From positions 22,938,802 to 23,002,801 of the forward strand of contig NC_045145.1 of the NCBI RefSeq assembly GCF_008831285.2: a DNA stretch of 64,000 bases, written 5' to 3'. Under the pieces are notes generated by a model that was not told the DNA's origin, did no database searches, and saw only the letters and a list, made by a program, of their open reading frames with translations. Positions 27,368 to 40,907 of the stretch are shown here, one piece after another (the first letter of the stretch is position 1; every line of letters begins with the position of its first letter). Position numbers and translations under genes: made by a program. Source of the DNA: Nymphaea colorata (Eukaryota > Streptophyta > Magnoliopsida > Nymphaeales > Nymphaeaceae).

Positions 27368-27556
27368 GAGTAAGCAGGAGGAATATTTCATCTTACTGTC
27401 CAGAGTGAGCCAAATCTCTCCTGCAGGCCTCGAGGCTGCATAGATGATGCCTCGTGGATCTAATGTACATTGACACAAAAATATAGCGTTCATGGGAATT
27501 GAACTGTTGATCGGGCTTCCACCTATTACCAGCTGAACCAGCTATGCTATGCCCCT
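27368..27556 (-). mobile_element. tRNA-derived SINE-like element, best copy
   Basis: Read on the minus strand: head aaggggcatagcatagctgg with A-box-like tagcatagctgg (27549-27538), B-box-like gttcaattccc (27503-27493), and 3' end gatgaaatattcctcctgct. About 189 bp. The head is a degenerate tRNA-like sequence, too diverged to be a tRNA gene. Confidence 0.55.
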
Positions 27557-30500
27557 TGAAACAACGAAATGCAAGAACATCAATTTACATTTTTTGAATT
27601 GGACATTTCTAGTGATCAAAAACTTCAATTGAACTGGACAGGATTTTGTTGATGCTTGAAAAATGGTTCTGCTTTATTGAAGGTATATAGACATGTAAAA
27701 AAATATAAAAAGTACATAATGAGAACAATAATGAACACCCATTCTAATAACATTGAAAAATCATGTTAGAAACCAGGTTTAGCAGCAAAGCAAGCACCTT
27801 TAAGTAGCTAAAACCCAATTTTTGGCATGGTTCTGGTGCCACAGATGGACATTATACCCCAAACCGACTCAGGGATCTTAAATTATTTATTGAAGCATCT
27901 GTGACATGTATATATTATATACTTAAATACTTACACTAAATGCAATAGTCAACTTCCTCGATCTCTTGATTACAATTATAATCGGTGTAATTAAAATAAA
28001 GATCGAAGTTTGCCAACATTTTGTCATGGTTCTCCTTACAGATTTTGGTTGTCAATGATGCATGTCTATTTTATGAACAAGGTTGGTAAACACAATTATG
28101 TGATATTTCTTTAGTATGGTGCAAACATTGACATGATTTATACTTTTATTCGCTGGATCAGGAGCATAAATGGCCTTTCCACATGTACTTAGTTTTTAGG
28201 CGGTCATGAATTTATGTGCATGTGCCTTCACATTAGGTGTTTGCACATGTGCATGTGTGTGAGATGCAAAGAAATAGACAAATCATGTGATGTGAGCATC
28301 ATTGTACTATGAATGATTAAAACAGCATCATTTGACAATTTCATTATCGAAAGTTCTCTTTTTTTCTTTTTGGTCTTTAACATGCTTCATGAGATTACAA
28401 TCTTTTGAAATTTGACATTTAGCTAATATAGTAATTACAGTATCGTGGGTTGCCAATGTTTGGTAGCAATGCAATTAATAGTATGCGCATCTTTTATATA
28501 ATGAATCTTAAATCAATATGTTCACATTTTTATAGGAAACTTGTTTTGTTTGCCAATAGTATATAATGTAGTATATCATGCTTCAACAGCATTGAGGCAT
28601 GGCAAAATTCCTTATTTTCATTCACGATTCACTTGAGTTCATGAACTTGAAAGTTCTAGAGAAGACATCAAAGATCATGAAGCTGGTCAAATTTTGCAAA
28701 TAATTGGGGGGAACTTGAGTGTGTGACCTCAAGTAAGCTTGAAATAATGACAAGAAGATTACGACCCTTTTTTCTAGTTTGTAACAGTATGTGATTGGTT
28801 TATCAATATATTATTGTCTCATGCATATGCTCCAAAAATTAGAACAGATTCACGAAAAATGTGTTACATAAATCTGCTCCAATTTTAAGGCAGATACATG
28901 GAATAGTATAGTAACAATATGTTACTAGTACTAAACACCCGCTTAGGTATTCACTAGAGCGGTGTATATTGCTGCAAGGCCGAAGCAATAAGGAGACTTT
29001 TTCTTAATGGGAACCTGAGAAGCTCTATATGGAAGAAATACTGATTCAATGTTTTGCAAATTCAAGATATTATCGATGTAGTTGTGCGATTCATGCACAC
29101 AAGCTCGAATATTATTTTCAAGATTTTCCTTCGTGAATTGATGTAATTATAAGGATGTGAACTTCATGATCATACGACTAGCTAAAAAATTCAAACCAAT
29201 ATTTGAATTAACTAAGACTGTAATTGCAAGGCATTTCTGCAATTATATTGCATTGGGTTCAGCCATGTCTTAAGTATAAAGCTAAAAAGAATTCAACCCC
29301 CTTACCTATAACGGGTGCAAGAGCTGGCCGGATCTAATTTAAGAAATAAGTTAACCCTCAAAAACCCGCGGCTTATTTTCTCAAAATACCAAGTTATATA
29401 AACCAGGAACGCGAAGAAATCACGTTTACAAACAGAAGGACCTGAAATTTTCATGCAAATGGTTCTGAAATTTCCACGAGGAAAGCTACCATCTTTCTAT
29501 CATACAATAATTGGATTAGACCTTCTTGATGATACCTCATTTTTCCATCATTTGTTAACGATCCTTTTCCACCGCCTAAACTAAAAGAAATTTTGACAAA
29601 ATCTGCAGAAGAGTCAGTTCGTAGCCTGAAACTGAAGTAGCTCAAGTTGCAGCGCCGAGAATCTGTAACACTAAAATTAGAAGCATCAGATAAGTCACTA
29701 TGATGTACGAACTAATTTCAGAACATTAAGGATTTCAATAGCTCTAATTTTGTGGCTCCTTACGGGTGGAAACTCTCTCACTGGTTATATCGGGATAACA
29801 TTGGCTCCAGAAAATTGAATGATCGATCCTTTCTCTCGCACATAAGATCTCCATCCGAACGTTGTCAAAGTTGGCACTCAAAGTGATTCGTTTTACAAAT
29901 GATGAATAAATTGGAATATGATTGCTGTATCAAATAGGAGTGAATTGATTTGATTGTGGTTTTTCATTTATAAATGAGTACTTCAAAAGTTAAGTAACAT
30001 GAATTTTTTGGTAGAGACTGTATTGTTCGAGGGACGGATACTCTTAGCCAGAACAAAGGACTTTTTTTACTGGCTAGAAACCCTTCAAGAGGTCGGAGAA
30101 TGCTGGATGATCCTCGACCACAAGCTTAAGAAGACAACACCATGGAAAAGCTCAGGCTGCACTGTGACAATACTAAGACTCGAGTCAGTCATCAACCTGA
30201 CACCCTTCACAGGCCCAAATACGATGAGGAAGATTTACATCTATGAGCCAACGCTAGAAAGTTGGGATCTGCATGCAATATTGAAGAGCATCTAAAGAGG
30301 AGTGGTCTGTGGGGAAGAGAGTCACAGACAGAGAGGTGGCGGATGAACATAGGAGCGGGCAAGGGAACAACAAGCACAAGTAGGCCACTGCTTTGAAGAA
30401 TTGCCCATGATATTTGTTGTTTTCATAAACCCAAGTTCCAAACACTGGAATTAACTTTTTGAGAGACTAGAAAAAGTACATTTCCAATTATATATCTTAA

Positions 30501-30698
30501 ATAGCCATGAATATATCTATATATATACACAAACATATGTATTTCCTTTTTTTCTTTCAATGTCCTAATTGTCCGGATCTTTTGACGAATCAAATATGGC
30601 CTTAACAAATAAAAATCAGATTTACACTTGTACGGACATAGACCTAATGCAGTAACTAGTAATTTTGTTCGCAGAACGGAGCTGTACCAACTGAAACC

Positions 30699-33600
30699 TC
30701 AAACCATGTATGTCATCGCCACCTCTATGATGTTCATGTGTGGCACACTCAGATTCGCTGCACCAGCCCTGCAGTTATTTCTCAAGAAGGCATACAAGTA
30801 GTTGATAACCAGTTTCTTGACAAACAACGAGTCCTTTCTTGCCCTGACATCTCCGTGAGCCAGCAGATACGTGACCCCAGAGTCCGTGGCTTCCCTCAAA
30901 GCTGAAAGCTCATACTCCAGAGCTGGATCCTCGTCTGATGATGGCATGCTAGCAGTCGGTAGTGCTGACCCATTGGCATTCTCAGAAGACGACTCAGATG
31001 GCACAATTCCAAGCTCCCCTCCTCTTTGATCTGCCATTAGAGGGATTTGAAGCTCTCCAACCGCACTGGGAGCTTCACGGCTCCTTGACACAACTGTTTC
31101 GCTTTCAAAATCCAAGTCAGACGCACCAAACTCAAGCGCCAGCTCATAAGCCTCCTTCCTCAGAAACTTCTCAAGGCTCTCTATCAGAAGCTGTTCAAAT
31201 GAGTTATGATCCTCTTTCCTTACATCTTTATACCCATATCTTGCTATGCAACGAAACATGTGGTAATCCTTTGGGCAAACCCTTTTGAAAAGAAACCTTT
31301 CCTCTTGAGGAACAACTGGTACAGGTACATACTTGATGCAGACAAACACAATTGTTGAGTGTATAGCTGGAAGGTTGAGTAGAAACTGCCCAAAAATTGA
31401 AGGAACACCTTGGACAAGCTCATTGTACACTAATCCAATTCCTGGAACTCTAACGGTTCCAAGAGTAGAGCCAAGATCTAGCAAAAACTCCATTGATATC
31501 TTCTCCCTGACCTCACTTTCATACTTGAGCACACTTCCGTAGTTCCAAATGAACATCACACAGAGGAAACAAGTTGCAAATGCAAGAGGTAGCCAACCAC
31601 CCTCCTTGATCTTGCTCAATACTGCAGATAAGTAGATGAGCTCCACCGAGCCAAACACAATGGGAAAGAATAAGGCCAGAAACAGATTTTTCTGCCATAT
31701 TAGAAGCATCACCACCGTTACTAATGTGGTGCTAACCATCATCACGATAACCTCAGCAATGCCTGTGGAAGAAACATAAAGGAAAATATTTTGCAGTTAA
31801 AAGATCTGAATGATTATTTGAAGTTCTAAGAAGGGAAGTATAGTTGCTCTTGGACCTATGAGAAGTAGTTACGAACACTTTTTTGATAAGTTATGGTTCG
31901 GAGAATGAGAATGAGACAGAATCTCCCAGGAAATGAGAGATAATTCTGTCAGGCTCAAAAGTCTTTACAGTACCTATGTAAGTTGACAAGTCTTTGCCTT
32001 TCCTTTGATAAAAAGCTATTAGCAGATAATTTGGCTGTCCCCAATTAATTTTTCTAAACATATATTTTAAAACTTCCAATCATAGAGTACTTACCATATG
32101 CATTAGCTATGTCATTTGTACTCCTGAATGTGGCAACCACAACAATGCACATAATCATCAGGAACCAGTTGATTACTGGAATGTATATCTGGCCCATGTA
32201 TCTCTTGGAAGTATGAACAATCTTCAGCCTTGGGAAACACCCTAGAGCCATGGCCTGTTTGATACATGAAAAGGTGGCTGATATCATGGCCTGGCTTGCA
32301 ATTACCGCAGCAAGTGTCGCTATCACAAAAACTGGCCAGAATAGACCATCTTCCTCAAAGAAGAAGAGACAAGAGTTCTTTTTAATTAGAAAGAGTCAAA
32401 ATATCATATAAAAGAAAATGAAAAGTGTTGATCTAGCAGGGCTAAAAGTATATGATGAAGCAGGATTAGACTCCCAATATTCCTTTTTATCTGTTTTCAT
32501 ATCATCCAACCAGCACTTACATTCACATCCAATTTGAAGAAAAAAAAAATCAGCTTCTATTAATTCAGATATCTATTCAAGCAGATGTTCTCTCTATCTG
32601 AAAGCAAAATTCCATTCATCTTTATGAGCATAAAATGTTATTTCCAAGATAAATCCTTAATTCATCATATAAATTTAAAAAAAAAAACAAACTGACCATA
32701 TGACATTCAGTCAAACTTACTTGGGACAGAATCATAGAATATTCTTCCAACTGAAGTAGGGTTTTCTATTAAATATGCAGCTTGGCCCATGTAAGCCAAA
32801 AGAAGGCAGGGAAACACAACAAATGTGAAGGCGATCTGCAAAGCACAAAACATATTAGAGAGGAAATGTGCTAATAAGTTAATTCCAAAACTTTATCACA
32901 GCAATAAGCATCACTTTAGGGATCATTAATGGCATAAAACAGAAAAAAGATAGCCAGATAATGTCTAAGGCAGTAAGCAGCAAGTCAGTGACTTTTCTCT
33001 TTTGGTTCTGATATTTAAAGATGAAAACAAAGTCGCAATCTGCAGTTTGTCATTTTAGCGGACCCAGCAAGCTCATTAATTTCAATCAAATGACTTGTCT
33101 TAAGCCCTTGCTTCAACCGATTTAGAGAAGCTCTACAGTTACTAATCCCTATTGGGTTTGTGAACTTTGCTTGTTCAATATCCCAGTGAGCAATAGAAGA
33201 GAAATATTGAACAAATGACGGGCTGGACCTGTATGGAAGCAACAGAGAAGTGGCCAAGGTCTGCAAACATTGCTTCAGCACCTGCACATAAAATTCGCAA
33301 TCATTCAAAAAAAGTGCCTCAAATAAAGTGTCTAATTAATTATTTAATACCTACTCGGACATACAAAAGGAAAACATCATATTGGATCATCAAATATTAT
33401 TGACTTAGACACATACTGGACCAATTATTACCAAAAATCTTAAGCTAATCTTGCTCTTGTAAATGCACAAAAGCCACATTGTACATTATTCTTCCACCGA
33501 AAGGGGCAAACCGTAAGACATTTATGATCACATGCCTCTAGAGAGAGCGCTATAATCATTTAGCATGATTTTATGGTTAGTTCATGGTTGCACAAGTGGT

Positions 33601-36600
33601 TGGCACTTGGAAAGACATACAGGCTAAAAATTTGAGAACTAGACAAAAAAGACAACATGATACACTTATTCCATTGATTTATGCATCGACACTATACAGT
33701 TGTTCCAGTAATTTCTCATATATGAACGGAGTTTTTTTGCTGAATCACACCATAAAGAAGGAACTCCAGAAAAAAAGGATCCAACCATGATCACATGTTC
33801 CAAATAATAGGAGAACAACACCTATGATCAAATCTGAATGCTCTAATCATTTACAGATGTTGAAGGGATCCAGCAGCAAGATAACCTGTTATGCACAATA
33901 CACAGCCTCCAAGAGCTGACCATGCCTGTCTGCTGTTTCTTTTGAAGAAATAATAGATGTAACATGGATTAAATGCCTTAACGACGGCAATATTGTATTT
34001 GCATATGTTGTAGAGTCCAGCTGATCCCAGATAAAAGAACCATATCGCTAATGCCGGTGCAAACAAGAAAGCCACTTTGCTTGTACCAAATCTTTGTATG
34101 CTGAACAAGGCAATGAGTATTATAATTGAAACAACCACAACGGCGTCTGTCACAATCAGTAGAGAACATTACAATTTGAAAGAACATGAAAGGAAAAGGG
34201 CAAGAAAGGAAACAACAGATTATGTCAAATATCGATTTATATATCTCAAGATGAGCATAACAAATTGAGTCCCATGGAACGGCTGAGTGCCACCACGTCA
34301 GCCACAGTCCACAGTACTGATCAGGCTTTAGCTAGGTCTGGTCCCTCTAGGAAAAGATTTGGACCTCCCCTTATGTATAAGTTTGTAACAGGCGTGCGGT
34401 CACCAAAATGAGCTACTTTATCTATTATTTAATCCAGCTCAAATTGCTCACAATTGGAGATTGCTTGAAGTTGCAAGCCTAGCCTCGCGATCCTTAAAAA
34501 GTACCTGACCACTTGTCTGCCCTCATACAAGATGAAATATTAGGAAAGACAAACAAATGTACCTTTACCAAAGCCATTAACTGCACCTTGCAGGCCACCC
34601 ACAGCAGACATCACTACAAATACAAGGGGACAGAACACATTATCTAGCTGTAACTCATGCACACTTCCTCCAAGATATTTGTCAATTCCCTGACATATGG
34701 ACATGAAAAACAGGAGGAATAAAGATACCTGACATTGCTGGAGTCAGAATGCCATCCCCAATAATCATGGAAGTTCCCATCAGCACTAGCAACAATAAAG
34801 CAGTCTTCAAGGAGGATGTTTTTTCTAAACTCTCTTTTATATTCAATGCTCTTTCCATCTCAGGAGTCGGTACCTTAAGTTTATAACTGGAGATACGTTC
34901 ATCTGCAGGCTGCCGATTAGGAAGCCTACTGACTTTAGCATATCTGCAAATCAATGAATATAATGCAAAAGTGCCTCCTGCAGAAGCACTTCACCAGCTT
35001 CAGGCTTCAATTGTGAAATTGTGAATACATAAAACTCTATGCCTTTGCAGAAGGCAGCACTAAAGCTACTATTTGACACAGGAAACTTCAATCAACTGCA
35101 CATCAAAGTAGCTACTGCAAACAGTGATTTCAGGGAAAAAAAAAACCAATAATAATCATTATCACAAAGAAACATCTCACCTTCACCGTTGTCATTAGCT
35201 TTGAGAACTATGAAAACATATTTTGCAAAAGGAATTATTGCAATTGTGTACATCACTAGAGACAATGCTCCTAGAACATCAATTTCAGACTTTATCGGTA
35301 CTTTACTGAAGACATCGCTGAAGACATACAAAGGGCTTGTTCCCATATCACCATATACCACACCAAGCGTTTGGAATGCCAACGTAATGAGATGCCAATA
35401 GGAGGGATCCTGAAAAAATATACATGTGAAACATAAACAAATAAGTAAATAAAATTTGTATCCAATAGAGATATAAAGACATAAGAGGAGCATGTCCTTC
35501 AGGCAGTTGAAACCCCTTAGATTGCAAATAGTTAAAAAATAAATGGAGTGCTGCACAGTCATAATGTGCCAGTCCTGGCAGAAAATTATGACTGTGAATT
35601 CTTTGACAATCCCATTGCCATATGACCCAACAGAACTGCATTCACTGAATAATCACCTGAATATTTGGTAATTGGTATTCATCATCAGACAAGATGGAGT
35701 AGTTCATGAAATAGAAGGTATAAGAAAAAATAACCAAAGACACTATGGAAATAGCGGCTCACAAACAGACAAGCTAAATTCACTATTGAAGAATATGGAC
35801 ATCAGACTATAAAGTTCCAAAGACATAGTACCCATCCCAAAAAAGAGCAAGAAGTCCATCGCTACTACCAAAGATAAAGTTGCACAATAGGTCACCTCTG
35901 GAAAATACAATACCATACGAGGGACCCTGGATTCTAAATTGAACAGGTTAACTGGATATTAGAATTTAGAAAAGAAACTGCAGAGGAATCATGAACATGG
36001 AAATGTTCTAAAGGCCGAGACTCACGCTCCACATGAGAATGCAAATTCTGTTAAAAATCTACACAAGCAGCCAACAGTTTTGAAACCATCGTGAAGTCCA
36101 TGCCATGGCTTTGTCCATCACATCGAGACAAAATGGCATATAAGAGCCAGCGCTTTGAAGGTTTAGGCGATTTAACCTACTTGACAAATATAATATTCCT
36201 TTACATGACAGAATACAGCACAGGAAACTATTTTCACTTTTATGTGTTCCTTCCAAATCCATTCGTTTCCTAATTGCAGAAGTGTTATGGTATGAACAAG
36301 GCACGTGGAATCTCGGGAAACAGCTGAGTGCAACATGCTTAACCCCAATGAAAACCCAGAAAATTACATGTCTGGACAACAAAACCACCTGTTTCTTATT
36401 TAGCAAAATTGTCTGAATACCACAAAGCATCCGTCCAATAGCCATGAAACAGAAGTTCATACCATCCAATAGCCATGAAACAGCAGTTCATACCCTCCAA
36501 TAGCCATGAAACAGCAGTTCATACTTCATACCATCCAATAGCCATGAAACAACAGTTCATACCATCAAATTGCACAACTGAAGGGATCACTGATTCCAAA

Positions 36601-37034
36601 AGGAAACAAGTATAGGCTCATGAAAGATCACTTCACAGGCAAAAGTTAGAAGCAAATAGTAAAGGAACAATTATCGAGATCTGATAAACTTGGACTACCT
36701 AAAATTTAAACAAACTGGTTGAACATCAATTGATGAGAGCATCAGCCATCTCGTCTTCATTTGCCAAAAAATCAATCAGAAAAGAGGGAGACTCGCATAC
36801 CTTCTTATGGTGAGCATTGTAGGAGGTGATTCCCATGGCCTCAACATCAAATGAATCAATTCTCTTGGGCTTCTTTGTCAACCTCCTCCTGACACCGCCA
36901 AGCTCGCTGTCCCTCATGGTGGCATCTTCCGCTGACCATTTTGAGGATTCCGAGTCTATCTCACTACCATCGACCCACCTCGTTTCCGACTGCACCAACC
37001 TCACACCTTGCTCACTACTTTCCACCACCTCCAT
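30699..37034 (-). CDS. KUP7: HAK/KUP/KT potassium transporter, KUP7-like, 9 coding exons
   Basis: Second predicted K+ transporter of the HAK/KUP/KT family. Coding exons in transcript order: 37034-36801, 35409-35181, 34977-34729, 34613-34569, 34146-33886, 33281-33229, 32835-32721, 32349-32095, 31762-30699. They sum to 2505 nt (834 aa plus TGA), all in frame with GT-AG introns. The first exon encodes a 78-aa acidic, hydrophilic N-terminus ending in [15 protein letters not shown], typical of the KUP7-type clade. The filter-like motif [15 protein letters not shown] is at residues 94-108. Later motifs are [66 protein letters not shown], then [49 protein letters not shown] and the end IEVAMTYMV. 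Orthology to Arabidopsis KUP7 (K+ acquisition and xylem loading) is inferred from these motifs. The acceptor of the 32349-32095 exon (gaag) is chosen by frame. Exon sizes and phases mirror the neighbouring transporter at 4.7-10.2 kb. Confidence 0.93.
36431..36570. repeat. 31-bp minisatellite in intron 1 of the KUP7-like gene
   Basis: Four copies start at 36431, 36462, 36493 and 36531, plus a partial fifth at 36562. The unit begins ccatccaatagccatgaaac. The third copy carries a 7-bp extension. Copies differ by only a few bases. Confidence 0.9.
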
Positions 37035-39070
37035 CTTGCCCCTCGAATCAGAAAACCATGAAAAACCCAGCTAGCGAATAGATAAAGGTAGCTACATAAG
37101 CAAATCCTGAAAATCCGGGAGAGGCTTTTCCTCGATGCGTGGACTAAAGCTCAAGCCTGGGATGAAGTTTCAAGGATACCCACATAAAAGAATAAAAAAG
37201 AACCTCAGCGAGAGCTGAATTCAAGCTGGGCACTGAGTTCTGGGACACCCAAATGGATGAATCACCTTGTCCGAACTGGGATCAACTTTTTCTCCTTCCT
37301 CTATGACTGGCATCTATCTATCCCCAACACTGTGGAACCAAGAATGACAGAGTTTACTGATCCTGAGGGAAATGATCACGTAAGAAGAAAGAAATGGTGG
37401 CCTGTTGGAACTGAAATCGTCCAAATTCTAGTTCAGAGTTTGACCATGTATGAACCAATTACAGCATCCATGCCTCCCAGTCTTGCATCGAGCAAGCACG
37501 ACTGATGGCACAGAGATGAGGCATCCGGAGCGACAATCATGAACTACGTTATCTGTAAAATGGCAGTAACATCCATCGGCATGACTTTTAGAAGTTACCA
37601 ATTGCCAACACCCATTTAAATTGCATGGGATCTGCAATAAAATCTTTCATAGGTTTATAATATGATATTTTTTCCAAATGATAATCTTATCTTATCTTAA
37701 ATTTAAAAGGGTCTCACCTTTCTGAGGTTCTTCCATATGGACCACAAGTTCTCTAGCATTAGCAAACCTCTGTCAATTTCTTATTTTGTATTCTTTGGTT
37801 CAAGCTTTTCATGTGTCCTTGAAAGTAGAGAAATACTTATCTAGAAAGTTTGTCATGTTATTAATAAAAACTTTGTCATGAGTTGAGCATGATAACATAG
37901 ACTAGATTCTCATGTAGTAGCTTCTATGAAAGCTCAAGAATACGTCAGAAAATTTTGAATCATGAGAACTGTTTTCTTGAAGCTAAGAACAAACAGGGGA
38001 CTTCTGACGAGATTTTCCCTTAAAAAACTTAACAGAAGATTTGGTTAAATAAAAAATTTGTTTGTTAAGGTTTCATACAAGGTGTGCCATCATAAATAAT
38101 AAAATCCAAAGTCATGCAATCTAAAGCATACCAAAAGAAAGAGAATATTACCCTTTATATGAAAGAAGGTTGTCATATTTTTAATCATTGAATAAGGTCT
38201 CCTAGCAAGTATCATTGCTCACAAGGTTTCATTTTTCACACCTTGCCTTAACCCAAGGTAAACTGTTAAAGCCAAGTTAACAGAAATCAATTTTGTTAGA
38301 ATATATATTATCAAGAGAAAAGATAAGAAAAACCCTTTTCCCATTTTGTGGTAATGAACACTTCGAAACTTTTGTCCAAAATAGACAATTCAAGGACTGG
38401 GCCCCCTGAATGATGGAGTCAGCCATTTATCTCTTCGGATTCTCTGATAGGGTCCTGTGATCTACCATCTTATTGGTTGCAGTTCTGAATAAGTCCATAT
38501 CCACCGTCCGTTCTTGGAAATCTACGTCTCCAAAGATGCTTTGCTGGAGCAATTTTATTTACCAAAGAGGCTCTGCTAAAACAATAATTACACAGAAGTG
38601 CTCAAGCTTTTTTAAATTTAGATTCAACTGGTCGTGGAGACGGAGCATCTTGGGCTAAACGAAGATAAGAACGGAAATATCTTCGTTCTTTAGTTCGTCG
38701 GTTTTTAAATTACAATATAAGAAAGTAACCATTTTTGAAACTTTCAAAAAATTAACTTCTTTTTTTCTGGTCAGTCCAAGACAGCCGTAACACGAGACTT
38801 TGTGTCAAGAGGCTGGAAACAATGAAAACACCTGTAATTGTTTTTTTTTTTTTTTAAAAAAAAAAAACCATTCCCTATATGGCAAAAGTGAAATTCTAAG
38901 AATTCCTTAAAAAGACAAAAAATAAAAAACAATTGTGGTGAAATTGGGTGTTAGCCACCTAACACAGAAACCAGTCTCGTCAATGAAAATTTATCGTTAA
39001 GTCTCAAATGTTGTGGGACTTTTTTACTTGATTTGAACAGACTCCACTGCACATATAAATCTATATGTAG

Positions 39071-39225
39071 TGAGAGAGGAAGAGGATAGAAAGAGAGAGA
39101 GAAAAAAAAGTCATGAGAGAGAGAAAGGAGAGAGAGAGAGAGAGAGGATAGAAAGAGAGAGAAAAAAAGTCATGAGAGAGAGAGAGAGGAGAGAAAGAGA
39201 GAAAAAAAAAGAAGAAAAAGTCAAC
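39071..39225. repeat. purine-rich (GA)n tract with internal 64-bp duplication
   Basis: About 150 bp almost free of pyrimidines on the plus strand. The block aggatagaaagagagaga occurs at 39082 and 39146, each followed by poly-A and gtcatgagag; a third partial copy starts near 39187. Confidence 0.85.
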
Positions 39226-39399
39226 CTTGTCATGTGTCGGATTAAAATTAAAAAAATCATCATTAAAAAGCTATAAATCATATTTAAAGTCATCATAAAC
39301 TATTGTCATTGTGGCATTTTGGTAATGCCAATCTATTACTTGTTTTTTAAAAAATGCATTTTTAAATTTCAACAGTATGACAAGATCTAATGGTAACTA

Positions 39400-39420
39400 T
39401 ATATATATATATATATATAT
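39400..39420. repeat. (AT)n microsatellite
   Basis: About 10 units. Confidence 0.85.
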
Positions 39421-39932
39421 GTCCATTTTGGCTTGAAACTTCATCACCAACCATTTTGAGGTTTCGAAGAACCCCAAACTTTGAAATGAGGAGGAATTGA
39501 TGTTGTGGTACAGTAATAAGTTTCATCAGAAATGGGTTGAAGAGGTATCGTAAAATGATATTGCTGAACACGATAAGAGAGTTTTAAGCAGAAAGATTTA
39601 GGCTTGTAGAGAAAGCATAGTGTTTTGTTCATAAAACCATCAAACGATGGACAAAAAACATCAATGGCAGAACCAACATGACAAAAGTATGGTAGACAGG
39701 TTCTTTCATATGAAATAGTTATCAAATGACCTTAAGTTGTATGATCTTAGCAAGCATGTTTGGTAAATGACGCACATACAAATATATGTAAGAAATAGAG
39801 CCGCTCACTCTGTAGTGCTGTCACACAAATATACTTAAGTTTGAATTGTTTCATTTGGTTGCCTCTAATTCAAAAGTTAAATACAACAGGTGAGAGAGTT
39901 AGCTGCTCAACTAAGATATCATAAAGCTTTAC

Positions 39933-39956
39933 ATATATATATATATATATATATAT
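39933..39956. repeat. (AT)n microsatellite
   Basis: About 12 units. Confidence 0.85.
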
Positions 39957-40907
39957 CATTGTCTTAGTTCAATTATTTGAAATGATGACCCGGGTGGATA
40001 AGAAGGGAGAGAACATGGTGCCACCACCGAATAAGAAGAATCAACATTTGAGTGATAATAGAGCAGCGAACACATGGGGAATGTTTCTATGTGAGTTCAC
40101 ATAGGGCCCATTCGGTCAATTAAGTTGGACTCACCGAGCCACTTGAGCTGCAACTGGCGTAAAAGTGGAAGGGAAATGAGGGGCATAAATGGGGTCAAGC
40201 TATAGTTTAAATGTTTTATTTCCTTGCTTTAATGGCATTTATTTTATCTAAAAACTTCAAGCAGGTCATTGTGTATACTTATACATACGACACAGAGACA
40301 AAGAGAGATAATTTGAATGTGACTCTGACTACCTAGTGTCACCTAGTTCACTCACGAAGACTGTTTGATCAATCGTGATAGATAGTTGACATAAAAACAA
40401 AGAAAAAAGTTAGACATATTTTCATTATTTAGTATTAGTTCATATCATTTTTTCTTTGTTTTGAGTGAGCTTGATGACTCTTCATAACCAAAGCTACCAT
40501 TATATATACATATATATATACGAAACTATATGATTTCATTATGCCAATGTATCTGCAAGTACGTACTTTATCAATTTTGGGTAATGGGAGTCAAAACTCA
40601 AAAATTTGTTCTACAAAAACACTTCTCAAATGCCTAAAAAATGTGGAAGGCCTCGAACAGAACACTCCGTTCTTAGAACATGATGGGAGCTCTGCCCAAC
40701 AGTGGAACACATCTAAGAGCATCTTCGTTGAAAACATGAATCAGTTTCATATGAAAATATGCATTTTAAACATTGAGAAGAGAGAGCTCAATGCTCATGA
40801 ACCTTCTCGATCGGCAAGGTTGATGCCTTCAAAACATTCAATAGTTACTCTCCACATCGAAAGAGTTAAAGCCAACGTTGAAAATGTCAATTTCCAATTT
40901 CTATTGA

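Larger units (their letters stand above)
12591..30698. other. 18-kb gene-free intergenic region
   Basis: Apart from the MITE-like, SINE-like, tandem-repeat and microsatellite features listed separately, the stretch holds AT-rich DNA with only short frames (up to about 117 codons) that lack recognisable domains or consistent codon structure. Composition rises in GC around 22670-22930 (gtgcgcgcgtgccgcg), with no gene found there. Confidence 0.55.
37035..40907. other. upstream region of the KUP7-like gene, gene-free
   Basis: Contains the 5' UTR/promoter of the minus-strand KUP7-like gene, the GA tract at 39.1 kb and two (AT)n tracts. A 133-codon plus-strand frame at 40541-40942 has no recognisable domain and runs into the MITE at 40908. 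Confidence 0.5.

Noticed and set aside
27493-27556. Possible tRNA gene on the minus strand
   Set aside because: A-box-like and B-box-like words are present, but no cloverleaf with paired acceptor stem and anticodon arm can be drawn; it fits a SINE head.
29999-30295. 98-codon plus-strand frame downstream of the KUP7-like gene
   Set aside because: Somewhat protein-like, but no family recognised, no splice or promoter context and no neighbouring coding pieces; kept out for lack of support.
36431-36570. Regular 31-bp repeats resembling a CRISPR array
   Set aside because: Copies are head-to-tail without unique spacers, in an intron of a plant gene; this is a minisatellite.
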